Source: Geobacter sp. DSM 9736
GTDB taxonomy: Bacteria; Desulfobacterota; Desulfuromonadia; Geobacterales; Geobacteraceae
DNA: 64,000 bases
NCBI RefSeq assembly: GCF_900187405.1
Contig: NZ_LT896716.1
Location: 2,670,001 to 2,734,000 of the forward strand
Reading direction: 5' to 3'
The translations under genes and the position numbers were made by a program. Under the pieces are notes generated by a model. That model was not told the DNA's origin. It searched no databases and worked only from the letters and a program-made list of their open reading frames with translations. Of the stretch, positions 53,306 to 61,567 are shown piece after piece (position 1 is the first letter of the stretch; each line of letters begins with the position of its first letter).

Positions 53306-55432
53306 TCATTTTTTTGACGTAAGTTGCTGACGTACATTTTTCTCCACCCGTTCCCGCCACTCGACATCTGCCAGGCATTCCCCCGCAAGCTTCTGCCAAA
53401 CCGGGTCCGAACCCTCCTTGACGCTCTTTTCCCAATAACTTCTGGCTTGGTCATGAAGCCCCGCCTGCTGGCAGAGCTGTCCCAGCTTGTAGAGGAACTG
53501 GTCCCGCTGCTCCGGCAGTGCATCTTCTAGCCCCTCACGTAGCCACCTGATGGCGCCTTTTCGATCTCCGGCAGCAACTCTGGACGACGCACAAACATAG
53601 TAGGCATCGGCAAGAGTCGGAAATCTGGCACCATCCCCCCTGGTCTCTGAAATGAAGCGTGCCATCGCCTTCTCGGCTCCCGTCCATTTACCCGTATCCG
53701 ACAAGGCTTTTCCAAGGAAATAATGGCTCTCGGGGGAAATGGCCTTACGATGCTCTCCCAGTAGCGGTGTGAGCTCCGCCACTACCCCGTTCATGTCCTG
53801 TTTCCTGTAGCAGAGTCCACCGAGTATTTCTCGTACAGCCGGTGCCGCAACATCCTTGGGAAAGCGATCGAGGAATTCCCGGGATTTGTCTTCTGCCAAG
53901 GGATAATCGGAAATAGAAAGAGCATTATCGATGATCCGCCTGAGCATGAACGGCACTCCCACTGCCCATTCGCGGGAACTGAGATCGGAAAAGAGAGAAT
54001 TTTGATTTTTTATCGTGCCGGCAGTGCGGAAAGCAACGTCGAGCCGTAGGGGAAACTCGGCATCCGTGAAGCATCGGGAGAGGTAATCCTTGTGATCAAG
54101 AGCCAGCGCTACGAGTCCTGCCTGGTCCTTGGCTTCATGCAGTTCACGGCCGCGGATGAGTAGAAGTTCTTCCCGCATCGACTTGGCTATATTGGTGAAT
54201 ACGCCCCGCGGGTACCTTTTCTCGTAGCTCACGACGAGGCTCAGGCCATTGTCTGCGGGTCCATAGAGCGACTGAAGTAGTGCAGCTTTGAAAAGCGCCT
54301 CTTCACGGATGGAAGCGTCCCCGGCCTCGACCGAAAGCTTCTTGTATTCTTCGAACAGGGATGCGTAGGTGTCGATCGTAACGCCAGGGAAGCGCCTGTC
54401 TGCTAACTTAAGCGCGGCGTGGTTGCCCGCTTTTGTTTTCGGAAAATGCTCGTACACAGTGCGATAAATCGCCACCGCCTCCTGATCATGCCCCTGCCTG
54501 CTGAGAATGTCGGCAAGACGCACAAGAAGCAAGGGGGCATAGTATTTGTCGGCCACAGAGCATATCATGCGGCCCAGCATCTTCCTGCCGCCGGGAAGAT
54601 CGCCGCTTCGTACCATGCTGTCCCCGTAGTAGAAACTCATGGATGGATTCTGCTCCATGTATTCCGGCCAGAGCCGTTCCCCCCGCCGGAATGCCTCAAG
54701 AGCCTCGGAATACTGCTGAAGCACATAGAGGGCCTCTCCCAGACGGTATGTTGCAAGCGCCCGGACCGGTGTCTCTCGCTCGGTGAAAAAAGAGAAAATC
54801 TCCTTCGCCTGAGCTGCATTTCCCTTATAAAGCGCCGCTTCCCCGGCCAGGACCAGGTTGGTCTCCTCCGGAGAGAGCAATGCGAGAAGTGCCCGCCGGT
54901 CCGTCGGATGAAAAGGAAGGTTAGCCTTCAGCGGGGGATCGAAGTTGCGGACGAGCTCTCCGGCCCCTTTCCATATGTTCTCCCGGCCGGCAGGAAGCTC
55001 CGAGTACGTGCGTGCCGCCACTGCAGGACCCACATCAATCACAACGCGGGTCATCTCAGTGTCCCATATCGTACGGTAGACAGGAGTGCCCTTGGCAGGT
55101 ATGACCACCCGTACATCCTCACCGCGTGTCGATATCCGAACACCTGCTATGTTTGAATCCGAGTAATGGCGCAGCTTCTTGTGGGGCGAAGAGACGGTGT
55201 TCCTGAAAGTCAGACTGATACTTCCCTGCGGAAGCACAGCAAGGCTGTAGTTCGGAACTCTATCGAACTGGAACGAAATGCGGGTATGTCCCGATCGCGG
55301 ACGAACCACAACTTTCGTGACGGATGCAGGGTCTTCAGCCGCTGCAGTTTGTAGCGGCAGCATCGACAGGCAGAAGGCAAGCGGTAAAAATGTTTTGCCC
55401 CTCAAAAAATTAATAATTGGGACCACAGGCAT
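53306..55432 (-). CDS. Secreted AMIN-like and TPR repeat protein
   Basis: 708 residues from ATG 55432, preceded by GAGGAAG. A signal peptide (FLPLAFCLSMLPLQTAAAE) is followed by a beta-rich domain of about 110 residues that looks like AMIN (VVRPRSGHTRISFQFDRVPN, DVRVVIPAKGTPVYR, TRVVIDVGP), a domain that binds peptidoglycan or secretin-like complexes. The rest is TPR-like helical repeats (GEALYVLQQYSEALEAFRRG, HDQEAVAIYRTVYEHFPKT, HYFLGKALSDTGKWTGAEKA). Probably periplasmic. It has its own sigma-54 site and lies directly before flgB, so a periplasmic role in flagellar assembly or placement is plausible. I do not know a named homologue. Confidence 0.8.
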   Translation of the reverse strand: MPVVPIINFLRGKTFLPLAFCLSMLPLQTAAAEDPASVTKVVVRPRSGHTRISFQFDRVPNYSLAVLPQGSISLTFRNTVSSPHKKLRHYSDSNIAGVRISTRGEDVRVVIPAKGTPVYRTIWDTEMTRVVIDVGPAVAARTYSELPAGRENIWKGAGELVRNFDPPLKANLPFHPTDRRALLALLSPEETNLVLAGEAALYKGNAAQAKEIFSFFTERETPVRALATYRLGEALYVLQQYSEALEAFRRGERLWPEYMEQNPSMSFYYGDSMVRSGDLPGGRKMLGRMICSVADKYYAPLLLVRLADILSRQGHDQEAVAIYRTVYEHFPKTKAGNHAALKLADRRFPGVTIDTYASLFEEYKKLSVEAGDASIREEALFKAALLQSLYGPADNGLSLVVSYEKRYPRGVFTNIAKSMREELLLIRGRELHEAKDQAGLVALALDHKDYLSRCFTDAEFPLRLDVAFRTAGTIKNQNSLFSDLSSREWAVGVPFMLRRIIDNALSISDYPLAEDKSREFLDRFPKDVAAPAVREILGGLCYRKQDMNGVVAELTPLLGEHRKAISPESHYFLGKALSDTGKWTGAEKAMARFISETRGDGARFPTLADAYYVCASSRVAAGDRKGAIRWLREGLEDALPEQRDQFLYKLGQLCQQAGLHDQARSYWEKSVKEGSDPVWQKLAGECLADVEWRERVEKNVRQQLTSKK

Positions 55433-55472
55433 ACTTCTTCCTCGCGAGCAGGCAATACTCCAGCCCTCACAA

Positions 55473-55488
55473 CGCAAATGCCATGCCA
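55473..55488 (-). promoter_or_regulatory. Sigma-54 promoter of the AMIN-TPR gene
   Basis: On the - strand TGGCATGGCATTTGCG; GG-N10-GC with one mismatch in each half (TGGCAT, TTGCG). It is 40 bases before the ATG, the proper distance. Confidence 0.72.
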
Positions 55489-55598
55489 CACATCACGCCA
55501 TAAAAAGTTTGAAGTTTCAGGAGGTTATATATACAAAAAGGGGGCCGTTACGGATAAGTCAAAATAAGGGCACGCATATGGGGGGTATATTTGACGCT

Positions 55599-56639
55599 TC
55601 AGGCAGCCTTTATCAGCCGTGTCACCTTTGTAACCAGTTCTTCTGCACTGAAAGGTTTCATGATGATATCACGGGCTCCATACTTAAGGGCCTTCAACAC
55701 CTTGAGCCGCGTCCACTTATGGGCGCACATTATGATAGGAACCGGAGCGTCCTGACATAGTGCATTTATTTTTATGCAAAGAGCAAGATCCTGATCATCG
55801 GGGTCAGACACACCTATGACTGCGACTTTTGCCTCATTCTGGCTAAAGATTCCCTTTATGTCTTCCTGTAAGGATCCATCGACAAGCTTTAGCCCTGTAC
55901 TCGCTAGAAAACTCTTTACATGCTGCCGATCAAGTTCGTCGTCATCCAGTATAATTACCGCAGCTCCACTTTCAGCGGCGGATTCTTCCAGTTCCGATGC
56001 GGGAGCAGCTTCCTCTTCAGGGGCTTCTGTTTTGTCAGCCTCCGCCGTCTCCTCCACAACCGGGTCGGGCATCAGGAGGTTCGCAAGGACTATCGGAATC
56101 AGAATGTTCAACTGGTCCATCTCCAGCCCGTCCATCTGCAACTGGGAACGAAACATGATGTACTCGCCGGTTGGGATGGGCTCTTCATCCGAAAGCTCGT
56201 CAACCCCCGGAATGAATTTCTTCGGGGCCAGCAGCTTGAGGTGAAGCTTGCTCGGAAACTTGGGCTGCAGGACAGAATTGAAGGAGCCGATAACCTGGTT
56301 CATGATTTCTCCGAACGCATCGGCATCATCCGGCTCCATAATGGCCAGCTTACGTTTTTCTGAAATACGGGCAGGTGGAATGCCGAGCAGCATGCTGCTC
56401 AACAGTATCGCATCTCGCAGCGAGAAAATCATGTAGAGCTGGCCGGGATAGTCTTCCCGCGACTCCACACCCACAGCGAAGATGGCATCTTCCATCCCGG
56501 TAAAGAAACTCTGCTTGTTAGTATTTACCGCGTCACAATCACGGATTTCGAGTCCCTGCCCGAGTAGCAGACTGCTCTCTTCACCAGCCTGCTTCATTGC
56601 TGCATTCAGAACTTCTTGCAGTTTCCCGACGTCTGCCAT
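55599..56639 (-). CDS. CheX/CheC-like protein fused to a degenerate receiver domain
   Basis: 346 residues. The first 200 look like a CheC/CheX/FliN-type domain (LREAIL-like SLRDAILLSSMLLGIPPA, DADAFGEIMNQVIGSFNSVL, QMDGLEMDQLNILIPIVLAN). An acidic Glu/Ala linker follows (about residues 200-225), then a CheY-type receiver: acidic pocket ILDDDELDRQHV and the conserved lysine in IIMKPFSAEEL are present, but the phospho-aspartate position reads VIGVSDPDD (Asp to Gly) and the Thr position reads MCAHK (to Ala). It therefore probably cannot be phosphorylated in the usual way. It ends the cheY-cheX operon. Confidence 0.78.
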   Translation of the reverse strand: MADVGKLQEVLNAAMKQAGEESSLLLGQGLEIRDCDAVNTNKQSFFTGMEDAIFAVGVESREDYPGQLYMIFSLRDAILLSSMLLGIPPARISEKRKLAIMEPDDADAFGEIMNQVIGSFNSVLQPKFPSKLHLKLLAPKKFIPGVDELSDEEPIPTGEYIMFRSQLQMDGLEMDQLNILIPIVLANLLMPDPVVEETAEADKTEAPEEEAAPASELEESAAESGAAVIILDDDELDRQHVKSFLASTGLKLVDGSLQEDIKGIFSQNEAKVAVIGVSDPDDQDLALCIKINALCQDAPVPIIMCAHKWTRLKVLKALKYGARDIIMKPFSAEELVTKVTRLIKAA

Positions 56640-56649
56640 GGTGGTCCCG

Positions 56650-57159
56650 TTATGCTTCCTTCTTTAGTTTGAGCCCGACGAGGAAACGCTCTCCCTCGTT
56701 AACGAACGGAACGATTGTACATTCAGATTCCGACATGGCATTTACAGTGTATTCCTCTCCGGAGATTACCGTGGGGATGGAGAGGTTGATGTCGAGACCA
56801 CCTTTTGAAAGGATCTGCTTGACGTATCCACCGAGCATGTTGGCGATCTCGCCGAGAGCATCGTTGACATCCTCGCCTACTTCTTCCACATCCATTCCCA
56901 GCATGTTGGACGTGATCCGCAGGGCAAATGTCTGAGGACAATGGATCGAAAGGATACCGGTGTAGGTACCGGCAAGTCCGACCATGCCGGTTACACTACA
57001 ATGAAATTTGGTAACAGGTTCTTTAAGGGGATACGAATCCTCCAGGTCCATCATCACCATTGTCCCAAAGACTTCCTTAGTGGCATTGATGATGTATCCA
57101 GCGAGTTCATCTTCGTTGATGTCAGCGGAATTCGAGACCGCGGCATTAAGGGTCATCAT
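56650..57159 (-). CDS. cheX: Chemotaxis phosphatase CheX
   Basis: 169 residues, ATG 57159 overlapping the cheY stop (ATGA). The phosphatase signature ExxN is present in DVNDALGEIANMLGGYVKQI (E and N of the pair GEIANML), with TKFHCSVTGMVGLAGTYTG and SIPTVISGEEY around it. CheX removes phosphate from CheY-P, and the coupling with cheY supports that pairing. Cytoplasmic, no membrane segment. Confidence 0.88.
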   Translation of the reverse strand: MMTLNAAVSNSADINEDELAGYIINATKEVFGTMVMMDLEDSYPLKEPVTKFHCSVTGMVGLAGTYTGILSIHCPQTFALRITSNMLGMDVEEVGEDVNDALGEIANMLGGYVKQILSKGGLDINLSIPTVISGEEYTVNAMSESECTIVPFVNEGERFLVGLKLKKEA

Positions 57160-57518
57160 ATCAACCCTCCCAGTTTCTCGTTGAGCTGTTCAGGGGTGAA
57201 CGGCTTCTTGATGCTGTCACTCGCACCGTTGCTCATTGCCTCCTTGAGGATGTCTTCTCCCCCCTCCGTCGTAATCATCACGATGGGAACCTTGCTTCCA
57301 TTGGCGCGCACCTGCTTGATGAACTCAAGGCCATCCATGTTCGGCATGTTGATGTCCGACAGGATCAGATCAACTTTGTTGGCACCGAGAGCATTGAGTC
57401 CCTCGATCCCGTCTCCCGCTTCGAAAATATCATCGACTGGCAATCCTGCCTGACGGAGCGAGCGGGAGATAATCTTCCTCATGGTCGAGGAATCGTCTAC
57501 GATCAATACATTTGCCAT
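57156..57518 (-). CDS. cheY: Response regulator CheY
   Basis: 120 residues, a stand-alone receiver. Acidic pair Asp8/Asp9 (LIVDDSSTMRKII), phosphorylation site Asp55 in LILSDINMPNMDG, Thr in VMITTEGG and Lys in IKKPFTPEQL are all intact. It should bind FliM when phosphorylated. ATG 57518 with AAGGAGGAAG upstream. It lies 34 bases after the small receptor-tip-like gene. Confidence 0.93.
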   Translation of the reverse strand: MANVLIVDDSSTMRKIISRSLRQAGLPVDDIFEAGDGIEGLNALGANKVDLILSDINMPNMDGLEFIKQVRANGSKVPIVMITTEGGEDILKEAMSNGASDSIKKPFTPEQLNEKLGGLI

Positions 57519-57552
57519 TGCATCTTCCTCCTTCGTTTTGCTATTTCGATTA

Positions 57553-57777
57553 TCACGCAGCCTTCAGGCGCCGCACCAGCTGCTCAACCTCAACAGTGGC
57601 ACGGGCCGCACGGCCGGCAAGTTGTTCCACCTCATCCATTCCTGCTGAGGCATCAGTTTCATCTTCGAGACTTTTGAGAGCAAGCTCCAAGGCCAGCAGG
57701 TTCGCCTGCTCGACCGTTTCTTCAAGCTCCGCAATGATCTCCTTAAGAACTGCAGCGTCCAATACCTGGCCAGTCAT
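57553..57777 (-). CDS. Small soluble protein resembling a chemoreceptor signalling tip
   Basis: 74 residues from ATG 57777, with AGGGAGGG upstream; an earlier in-frame ATG (57846) would put the sigma-54 site inside the gene. No signal or membrane segment. EQANLLALELALKSLED and DEVEQLAGRAARATVEVEQL align with [18 protein letters not shown] and [20 protein letters not shown] of the receptor encoded nearby (58335-59984), with a gap of three or so residues at the hairpin turn. It lacks any sensor, HAMP or remaining helix of a receptor. First gene of the cheY-cheX operon. The role is unknown; the receptor likeness is what I see, and decoy, scaffold or adaptor action toward CheA/CheW would be inference. 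Confidence 0.65.
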   Translation of the reverse strand: MTGQVLDAAVLKEIIAELEETVEQANLLALELALKSLEDETDASAGMDEVEQLAGRAARATVEVEQLVRRLKAA

Positions 57778-57836
57778 ATTCCCTCCCTGGATGTTAACTC
57801 TTTCGAGTAGCCGCGGCTCCCTGATTGACGACAGCG

Positions 57837-57852
57837 GGCAATGCACGTACCG
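57837..57852 (-). promoter_or_regulatory. Sigma-54 promoter of the cheY-cheX operon
   Basis: On the - strand CGGTACGTGCATTGCC; GGTACG and TTGC with GG-N10-GC spacing. It is 60 bases before ATG 57777, between the hemerythrin gene and the small receptor-tip-like gene. Confidence 0.7.
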
Positions 57853-57864
57853 TTCCCGTAGCCT

Positions 57865-58272
57865 TCAGACAACACCTTTGCCGTTCAGGTATGGTCCATA
57901 CTTCTTGTCTTCCCCTTGAATGTGCTTTACGAGCCACTCCTTTAGAAAGCTCATGATGTTTTGTGTAAGGGGAGCACTACCGTTCTGCAGGTTCTTCTGT
58001 ATATCCAGAACCTGCATTACGAGCAGGTTATGCTCCTTCTTGTGGTGTTCGTAATCGGGGTAGTTGTGCAGCTTCATAAGCTTTTCTTCTGTTGCAAAAT
58101 GGCTACCGGTGTAATCGATGAGCGACTTGAGCACCTCTCCGAGCACCTGGCTTCCTTTACCAACCTTCATTGCATCGTGCAGCGTGTTGATCATCTCAAT
58201 GAGTTTTTTATGCTGATCGTCTATCTGCTTGATGTTGACACGATAACTGTCGCTCCAGGAAAGTAGGGCCAT
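57865..58272 (-). CDS. Bacteriohemerythrin
   Basis: 135 residues, ATG 58272 with ACGGAGGAG upstream. WSDSYRVNIKQIDDQHKKLI, LHDAMKVGKG, HFATEEKLMKLHNYPDYEHH and KKEHNLLV show the full set of His and Asp/Glu ligands of the di-iron oxygen site, and WLVKHIQGEDKKYG gives the last pair. It is a single-domain, soluble oxygen binder. Placement between the chemoreceptor gene and the cheY operon suggests oxygen sensing or supply for chemotaxis, which fits an anaerobe or microaerophile. Confidence 0.93.
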   Translation of the reverse strand: MALLSWSDSYRVNIKQIDDQHKKLIEMINTLHDAMKVGKGSQVLGEVLKSLIDYTGSHFATEEKLMKLHNYPDYEHHKKEHNLLVMQVLDIQKNLQNGSAPLTQNIMSFLKEWLVKHIQGEDKKYGPYLNGKGVV

Positions 58273-58302
58273 AACTCCTCCGTACGAATGGGATAGTTCG
58301 AT

Positions 58303-58329
58303 CTATCGGCGTTAAATGCCGTTTCTTGA
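58303..58329 (-). promoter_or_regulatory. Possible sigma-28 promoter of the hemerythrin gene
   Basis: On the - strand TCAAGAAA, 11 bases, GCCGATAG. The -10 box is 7 of 8; the -35 box only 4 of 8. It is 30 bases before the ATG. Confidence 0.35.
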
Positions 58330-58334
58330 ATCAA

Positions 58335-59984
58335 TCAGGCCGCAAGCTTGAAGCGCCCCACAAGCCTCTGCAACTCCGAAGCAAGTCCGGCCAACCTTTC
58401 CGCTGCCTGGGCACTGTCTTTGGCACCACGGGAAGTCTCTGAAACGACCTCCGAAATCCGTTGCACGTTCTGACTTATCTCAGCGGTTGTCGCTGTCTGC
58501 TGTTCCGCCGCCGTCGCTATCTGGTTAATCTCCATCGTCACCGAGTTTATCTGGTCAAGTATCTCCTGTAGCGCCTCTCCGGATTTAGCCGCATCGCCGG
58601 TCCCCTTTTCGACCTCGCGCACACCTTCATCCATGGATGCGACCGCACCCTTTGTCTCCTGCTGAATGGCCTTGATCATCTCTCCGATTTCGCGCGTCGC
58701 CTTGGTCGTCCTTTCCGCCAGCGCCCGCACTTCATCGGCCACCACAGCAAAGCCTCTTCCCTGTTCACCGGCTCTGGCAGCTTCGATCGCAGCATTTAGA
58801 GCAAGCAGGTTGGTCTGGTCAGCAATGTCTTCTATGGTGCCTATGATCTTGCCTATCTCGTCGGAACGGGCTCCGAGTTGTTCCACCGTTTGCGCCGATT
58901 CTTTGACTCTGGCAGCAATCCGGCTCATAACCCGCACTGTCTCCTCCACTACGGCAGTACCTGAAACCGCTTTCTCGTTGGCTTTTTGAGAGGATTCGGC
59001 AGCCATCATGCAGTTTTGAGCGACTTCTCCATATGTTGCAGCCATCTCTTCAGTTGCAGTCGCGACCGTTGTTGCCTGCTCGGCTACCGTAGCCGTTCCG
59101 GATGCCATATCTTGTGAAACTGCTTGAACCTTTCCCGCCGCAGAAGCTACTTCCTGAGCATTCTCCGCAACCTGCGAGATGATCACCTGCAGTTTCTCTA
59201 CAAAGGTGTTGAAGGAGTGCGCAAGGTCACCGGCTTCATCATCTCGGTCGATGGGAATACGCCGCGTCAGGTCCCCTTCTCCTGCCGCTATTTCATGGAG
59301 ATTGTCACGAACCCTTTTCAGGGGACGTGTGATCCCGAGGCTCACCGAAAAAGCCAGAAGAAGCGAGACCGCGCCAAGGAGCAGGGTCGCCAGAACAATA
59401 CCCCAACGAAGCCGTGCAACACCCGCATGCACGTCATCCACATAGATCCCGCTGCCGATGATCCACCCCCACGGGCGGTAGAGCTTGACGTACGAAATCT
59501 TGTCAACCGGTGCATTTTCTCCCGGTTTAGGCCACATGTAGTCGACGAAGCCTTCCCCTTTCGCCTCGCATACCTTCACGAACTCCCGGAAAAGGTATTT
59601 ACCCTGAGGGTCTTTGTTAGTATTGAGATCTTTGCCGTCCAGCTCCGGTTTGGTGGGATGCATGATCATCCGGGGGGCAAGGTCATTGATCCAAAAATAT
59701 TCATTGCGCTTGTAACGCAAATCCTTGATGTCAGCGGCGGCCGCTTGCTGGGCCTGCTCCAGGGTAAGTACCCCCGTCTTCACCTTCTCCCCATAGTCCT
59801 GGATGATATGGTAGGCGACCTCGACTACTTGTTGCGTCGCCTGCTTCTTTTCCTCCATCAGATACTTTTCGACCAGAGGAAGCAGGTAAAACATCGCAGC
59901 GGCAACGATCAGCAAGACGCTGATCAACGTGGTGCTCATGATCTTCTGAAGAATCCCCCAGTTTCTGAACCTTCGAATCTTCAT
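58335..59984 (-). CDS. Methyl-accepting chemotaxis protein with sCache-type sensor
   Basis: 549 residues from ATG 59984 (GTG one codon earlier is possible). Membrane helix at about 15-35 ([20 protein letters not shown]), a periplasmic single Cache domain at about 36-185 ([38 protein letters not shown]), a second helix ([20 protein letters not shown]), HAMP ([11 protein letters not shown]-type region near residue 240) and the signalling domain with the tip [20 protein letters not shown]. It ends at RFKLAA, without a CheR-binding pentapeptide. The ligand is unknown; this Cache type often binds small organic acids. Confidence 0.93.
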   Translation of the reverse strand: MKIRRFRNWGILQKIMSTTLISVLLIVAAAMFYLLPLVEKYLMEEKKQATQQVVEVAYHIIQDYGEKVKTGVLTLEQAQQAAAADIKDLRYKRNEYFWINDLAPRMIMHPTKPELDGKDLNTNKDPQGKYLFREFVKVCEAKGEGFVDYMWPKPGENAPVDKISYVKLYRPWGWIIGSGIYVDDVHAGVARLRWGIVLATLLLGAVSLLLAFSVSLGITRPLKRVRDNLHEIAAGEGDLTRRIPIDRDDEAGDLAHSFNTFVEKLQVIISQVAENAQEVASAAGKVQAVSQDMASGTATVAEQATTVATATEEMAATYGEVAQNCMMAAESSQKANEKAVSGTAVVEETVRVMSRIAARVKESAQTVEQLGARSDEIGKIIGTIEDIADQTNLLALNAAIEAARAGEQGRGFAVVADEVRALAERTTKATREIGEMIKAIQQETKGAVASMDEGVREVEKGTGDAAKSGEALQEILDQINSVTMEINQIATAAEQQTATTAEISQNVQRISEVVSETSRGAKDSAQAAERLAGLASELQRLVGRFKLAA

Positions 59985-60092
59985 CACATATACCTTCCAT
60001 AGTAGAATTCGCCCTTAAAGGCGTCACAGCAACAAATCCACTTGAAGGAGAAGCTTCCGGAAAGGCCTTTCCTCGCTCCAAGCGGTATGGAA

Positions 60093-61091
60093 TTATTCAG
60101 CTGGAAGAATGACGGTGAAGCGGCTGCCGGTCCCTTCACGACTTTCCACTTCAATGGTGCCACGATGGGCCTCGACGATCGCCTTGCTGATGGCAAGACC
60201 AAGACCTGTACCCTTGTAGCCCCGGGCGCTGCTCGCCCGGTAGTACTTGTTAAATACCCGGTGGAGATCTGCCTCGGGAATGCCTATGCCGGTATCGGCT
60301 ACCGTGACCGCGACAGTTTCACCCCTTCGCTCTGCCGTAAGGGACACGCTTCCTTTGCGGGGAGTGAATTTAATTGCATTTCCTACAAGGTTAGAAAAAA
60401 CACGTATGATTTGCTTCCGATCCACGCGAACTGCAGGTATATCAGGCTTGATAACGGACGAGAACTGGATCCCCTGAATCTCCGCCTCCCGCGCCAGATC
60501 GCGACAGCAGCTGGCGAGAACTGCCTGAAGATCGGAAAATTCCTGATTGACCGAAACGAGTCCGACTTCGAGACGGTAGGCATCAAGAACATCGTCGATC
60601 ATCCCCAGCAGCCGGTAAGAGTTCCGGTCCAGCTCCTCCAGGCACGACTGGAGAGATTGATCTACCTTGCCTAGCATCTCCCCCTTCATTGCCTGAATGT
60701 AACCCATCATGACTGTAAGGGGAGATTTCAGGTCGTGGGCCATCATCGCCACAAACTCCTCTCGCTGGCGGCGCTCGCGCTTCTCCTCGGTAACATCCCT
60801 GAACTCCACAAGTTCAGCTGAAACTCCGTTCTCCAGAACCACTTCCGTAGATCTTACGAGCAACAAGGAGCCGTTTACCGCAAGCTCCTGCGGCATCTCC
60901 CGACAGTTCTCGCTAAGCACTTTGTAGAGGGGGGTACGCAAGGGAAGCATGTCGACCCGCTTGCCTAGAACCTCCTCCTTGGTCACTTTGAGCAGTCTTT
61001 GACCTCTGCTGTTAATGGACCTGATGATACCGTCATCCCCTACAAGAACGACGCCTATGGAGACAAGATCGATAAGATCCTCGGCCCCCAT
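60093..61091 (-). CDS. PAS-domain sensor histidine kinase
   Basis: 332 residues from ATG 61091, with CAGGATGG upstream. A longer form from ATG 61154 has no ribosome binding site and starts only about 8 bases from a sigma-28 box, so I prefer the shorter one. PAS domain at residues 5-100 (LVSIGVVLVGDDGIIRSINS), H box MMAHDLKSPLTVMMGY, N box NLVGNAIKFTP, G1 VADTGIGIPEADLHRVF and G2 KGTGLGLAISKAIVEAHRG. No membrane segment, so it is soluble. No response regulator gene is adjacent. The promoter links it to the flagellar regulon. Confidence 0.88.
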   Translation of the reverse strand: MGAEDLIDLVSIGVVLVGDDGIIRSINSRGQRLLKVTKEEVLGKRVDMLPLRTPLYKVLSENCREMPQELAVNGSLLLVRSTEVVLENGVSAELVEFRDVTEEKRERRQREEFVAMMAHDLKSPLTVMMGYIQAMKGEMLGKVDQSLQSCLEELDRNSYRLLGMIDDVLDAYRLEVGLVSVNQEFSDLQAVLASCCRDLAREAEIQGIQFSSVIKPDIPAVRVDRKQIIRVFSNLVGNAIKFTPRKGSVSLTAERRGETVAVTVADTGIGIPEADLHRVFNKYYRASSARGYKGTGLGLAISKAIVEAHRGTIEVESREGTGSRFTVILPAE

Positions 61092-61162
61092 TGCGCCATC
61101 CTGATATTCGACAAATTCATGCTGCCATGCAGCCGTCAGAGGTACGTTTCCCATGGTGTAGA

Positions 61163-61189
61163 TTATCGGGGAAGGAAGTTGTGACTTTA
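61163..61189 (-). promoter_or_regulatory. Sigma-28 promoter of the histidine kinase gene
   Basis: On the - strand TAAAGTCA, 11 bases, CCCGATAA; 6 of 8 and 7 of 8 matches with the standard spacer. It gives a leader of about 65 bases to ATG 61091. Confidence 0.72.
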
Positions 61190-61276
61190 GGGTTTTTTGC
61201 TGCAGAAAGGGTGCTGTATCGGGACTGGTTCGAAGTAGGCGGAGAGCTGCAGGCTGAGTAGGTATTTTGGGGAGTG

Positions 61277-61564
61277 TCAGGGGTGGGGGTTGATTTCGAG
61301 CATCTTAACCATCTGAGTGATGAGATCGGTACGTAGGGAGTAGCAGACTTTAGCTCCCTCGCGCCTGGCCACCAGCACGCCGTTCTGCTTCATCACCTTG
61401 AGGTGCTGGGAAACGATCGCCTGGGGCATCCCGAGACACTCCCATATCTCTTTCACGCATGCGCATTTGTTGTTGGCGAGACCGGCGGCAATACGCAGCC
61501 GCACCGGGTGTCCCAGCGTCTTGAAGACCAGCGACATTTCCTTCAGTTTTTTCTCCATGTCCAT
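61277..61564 (-). CDS. ArsR/SmtB-family transcription regulator
   Basis: 95 residues. VFKTLGHPVRLRIAAGLANN and the winged helix (GMPQAIVSQHLKVMKQNGVL, REGAKVCYSL) are family signatures. Cysteines 34, 36 and 43 lie at and just after the place of the metal-binding ELCVCDL motif of ArsR/SmtB proteins (here KCACVKEIWEC), with a fourth at 74. This could sense a metal, metalloid or reactive sulfur species. It begins 3 bases after the rhodanese gene, so it may control that operon. The operator was not identified. It is separated by about 120 bases from the kinase gene. Confidence 0.9.
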   Translation of the reverse strand: MDMEKKLKEMSLVFKTLGHPVRLRIAAGLANNKCACVKEIWECLGMPQAIVSQHLKVMKQNGVLVARREGAKVCYSLRTDLITQMVKMLEINPHP

Positions 61565-61567
61565 CCG

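Noticed and set aside
59124-60002. Open frame of 292 codons on the + strand opposite the chemoreceptor gene
   Set aside because: The - strand gene is intact and clearly recognised; the + strand product has no family features and no start signal.
60059-60072. 14-base palindrome GGAAAGGCCTTTCC after the histidine kinase gene
   Set aside because: No loop and no T-run, so not a terminator; a single palindrome of this length can occur by chance. No function supported.
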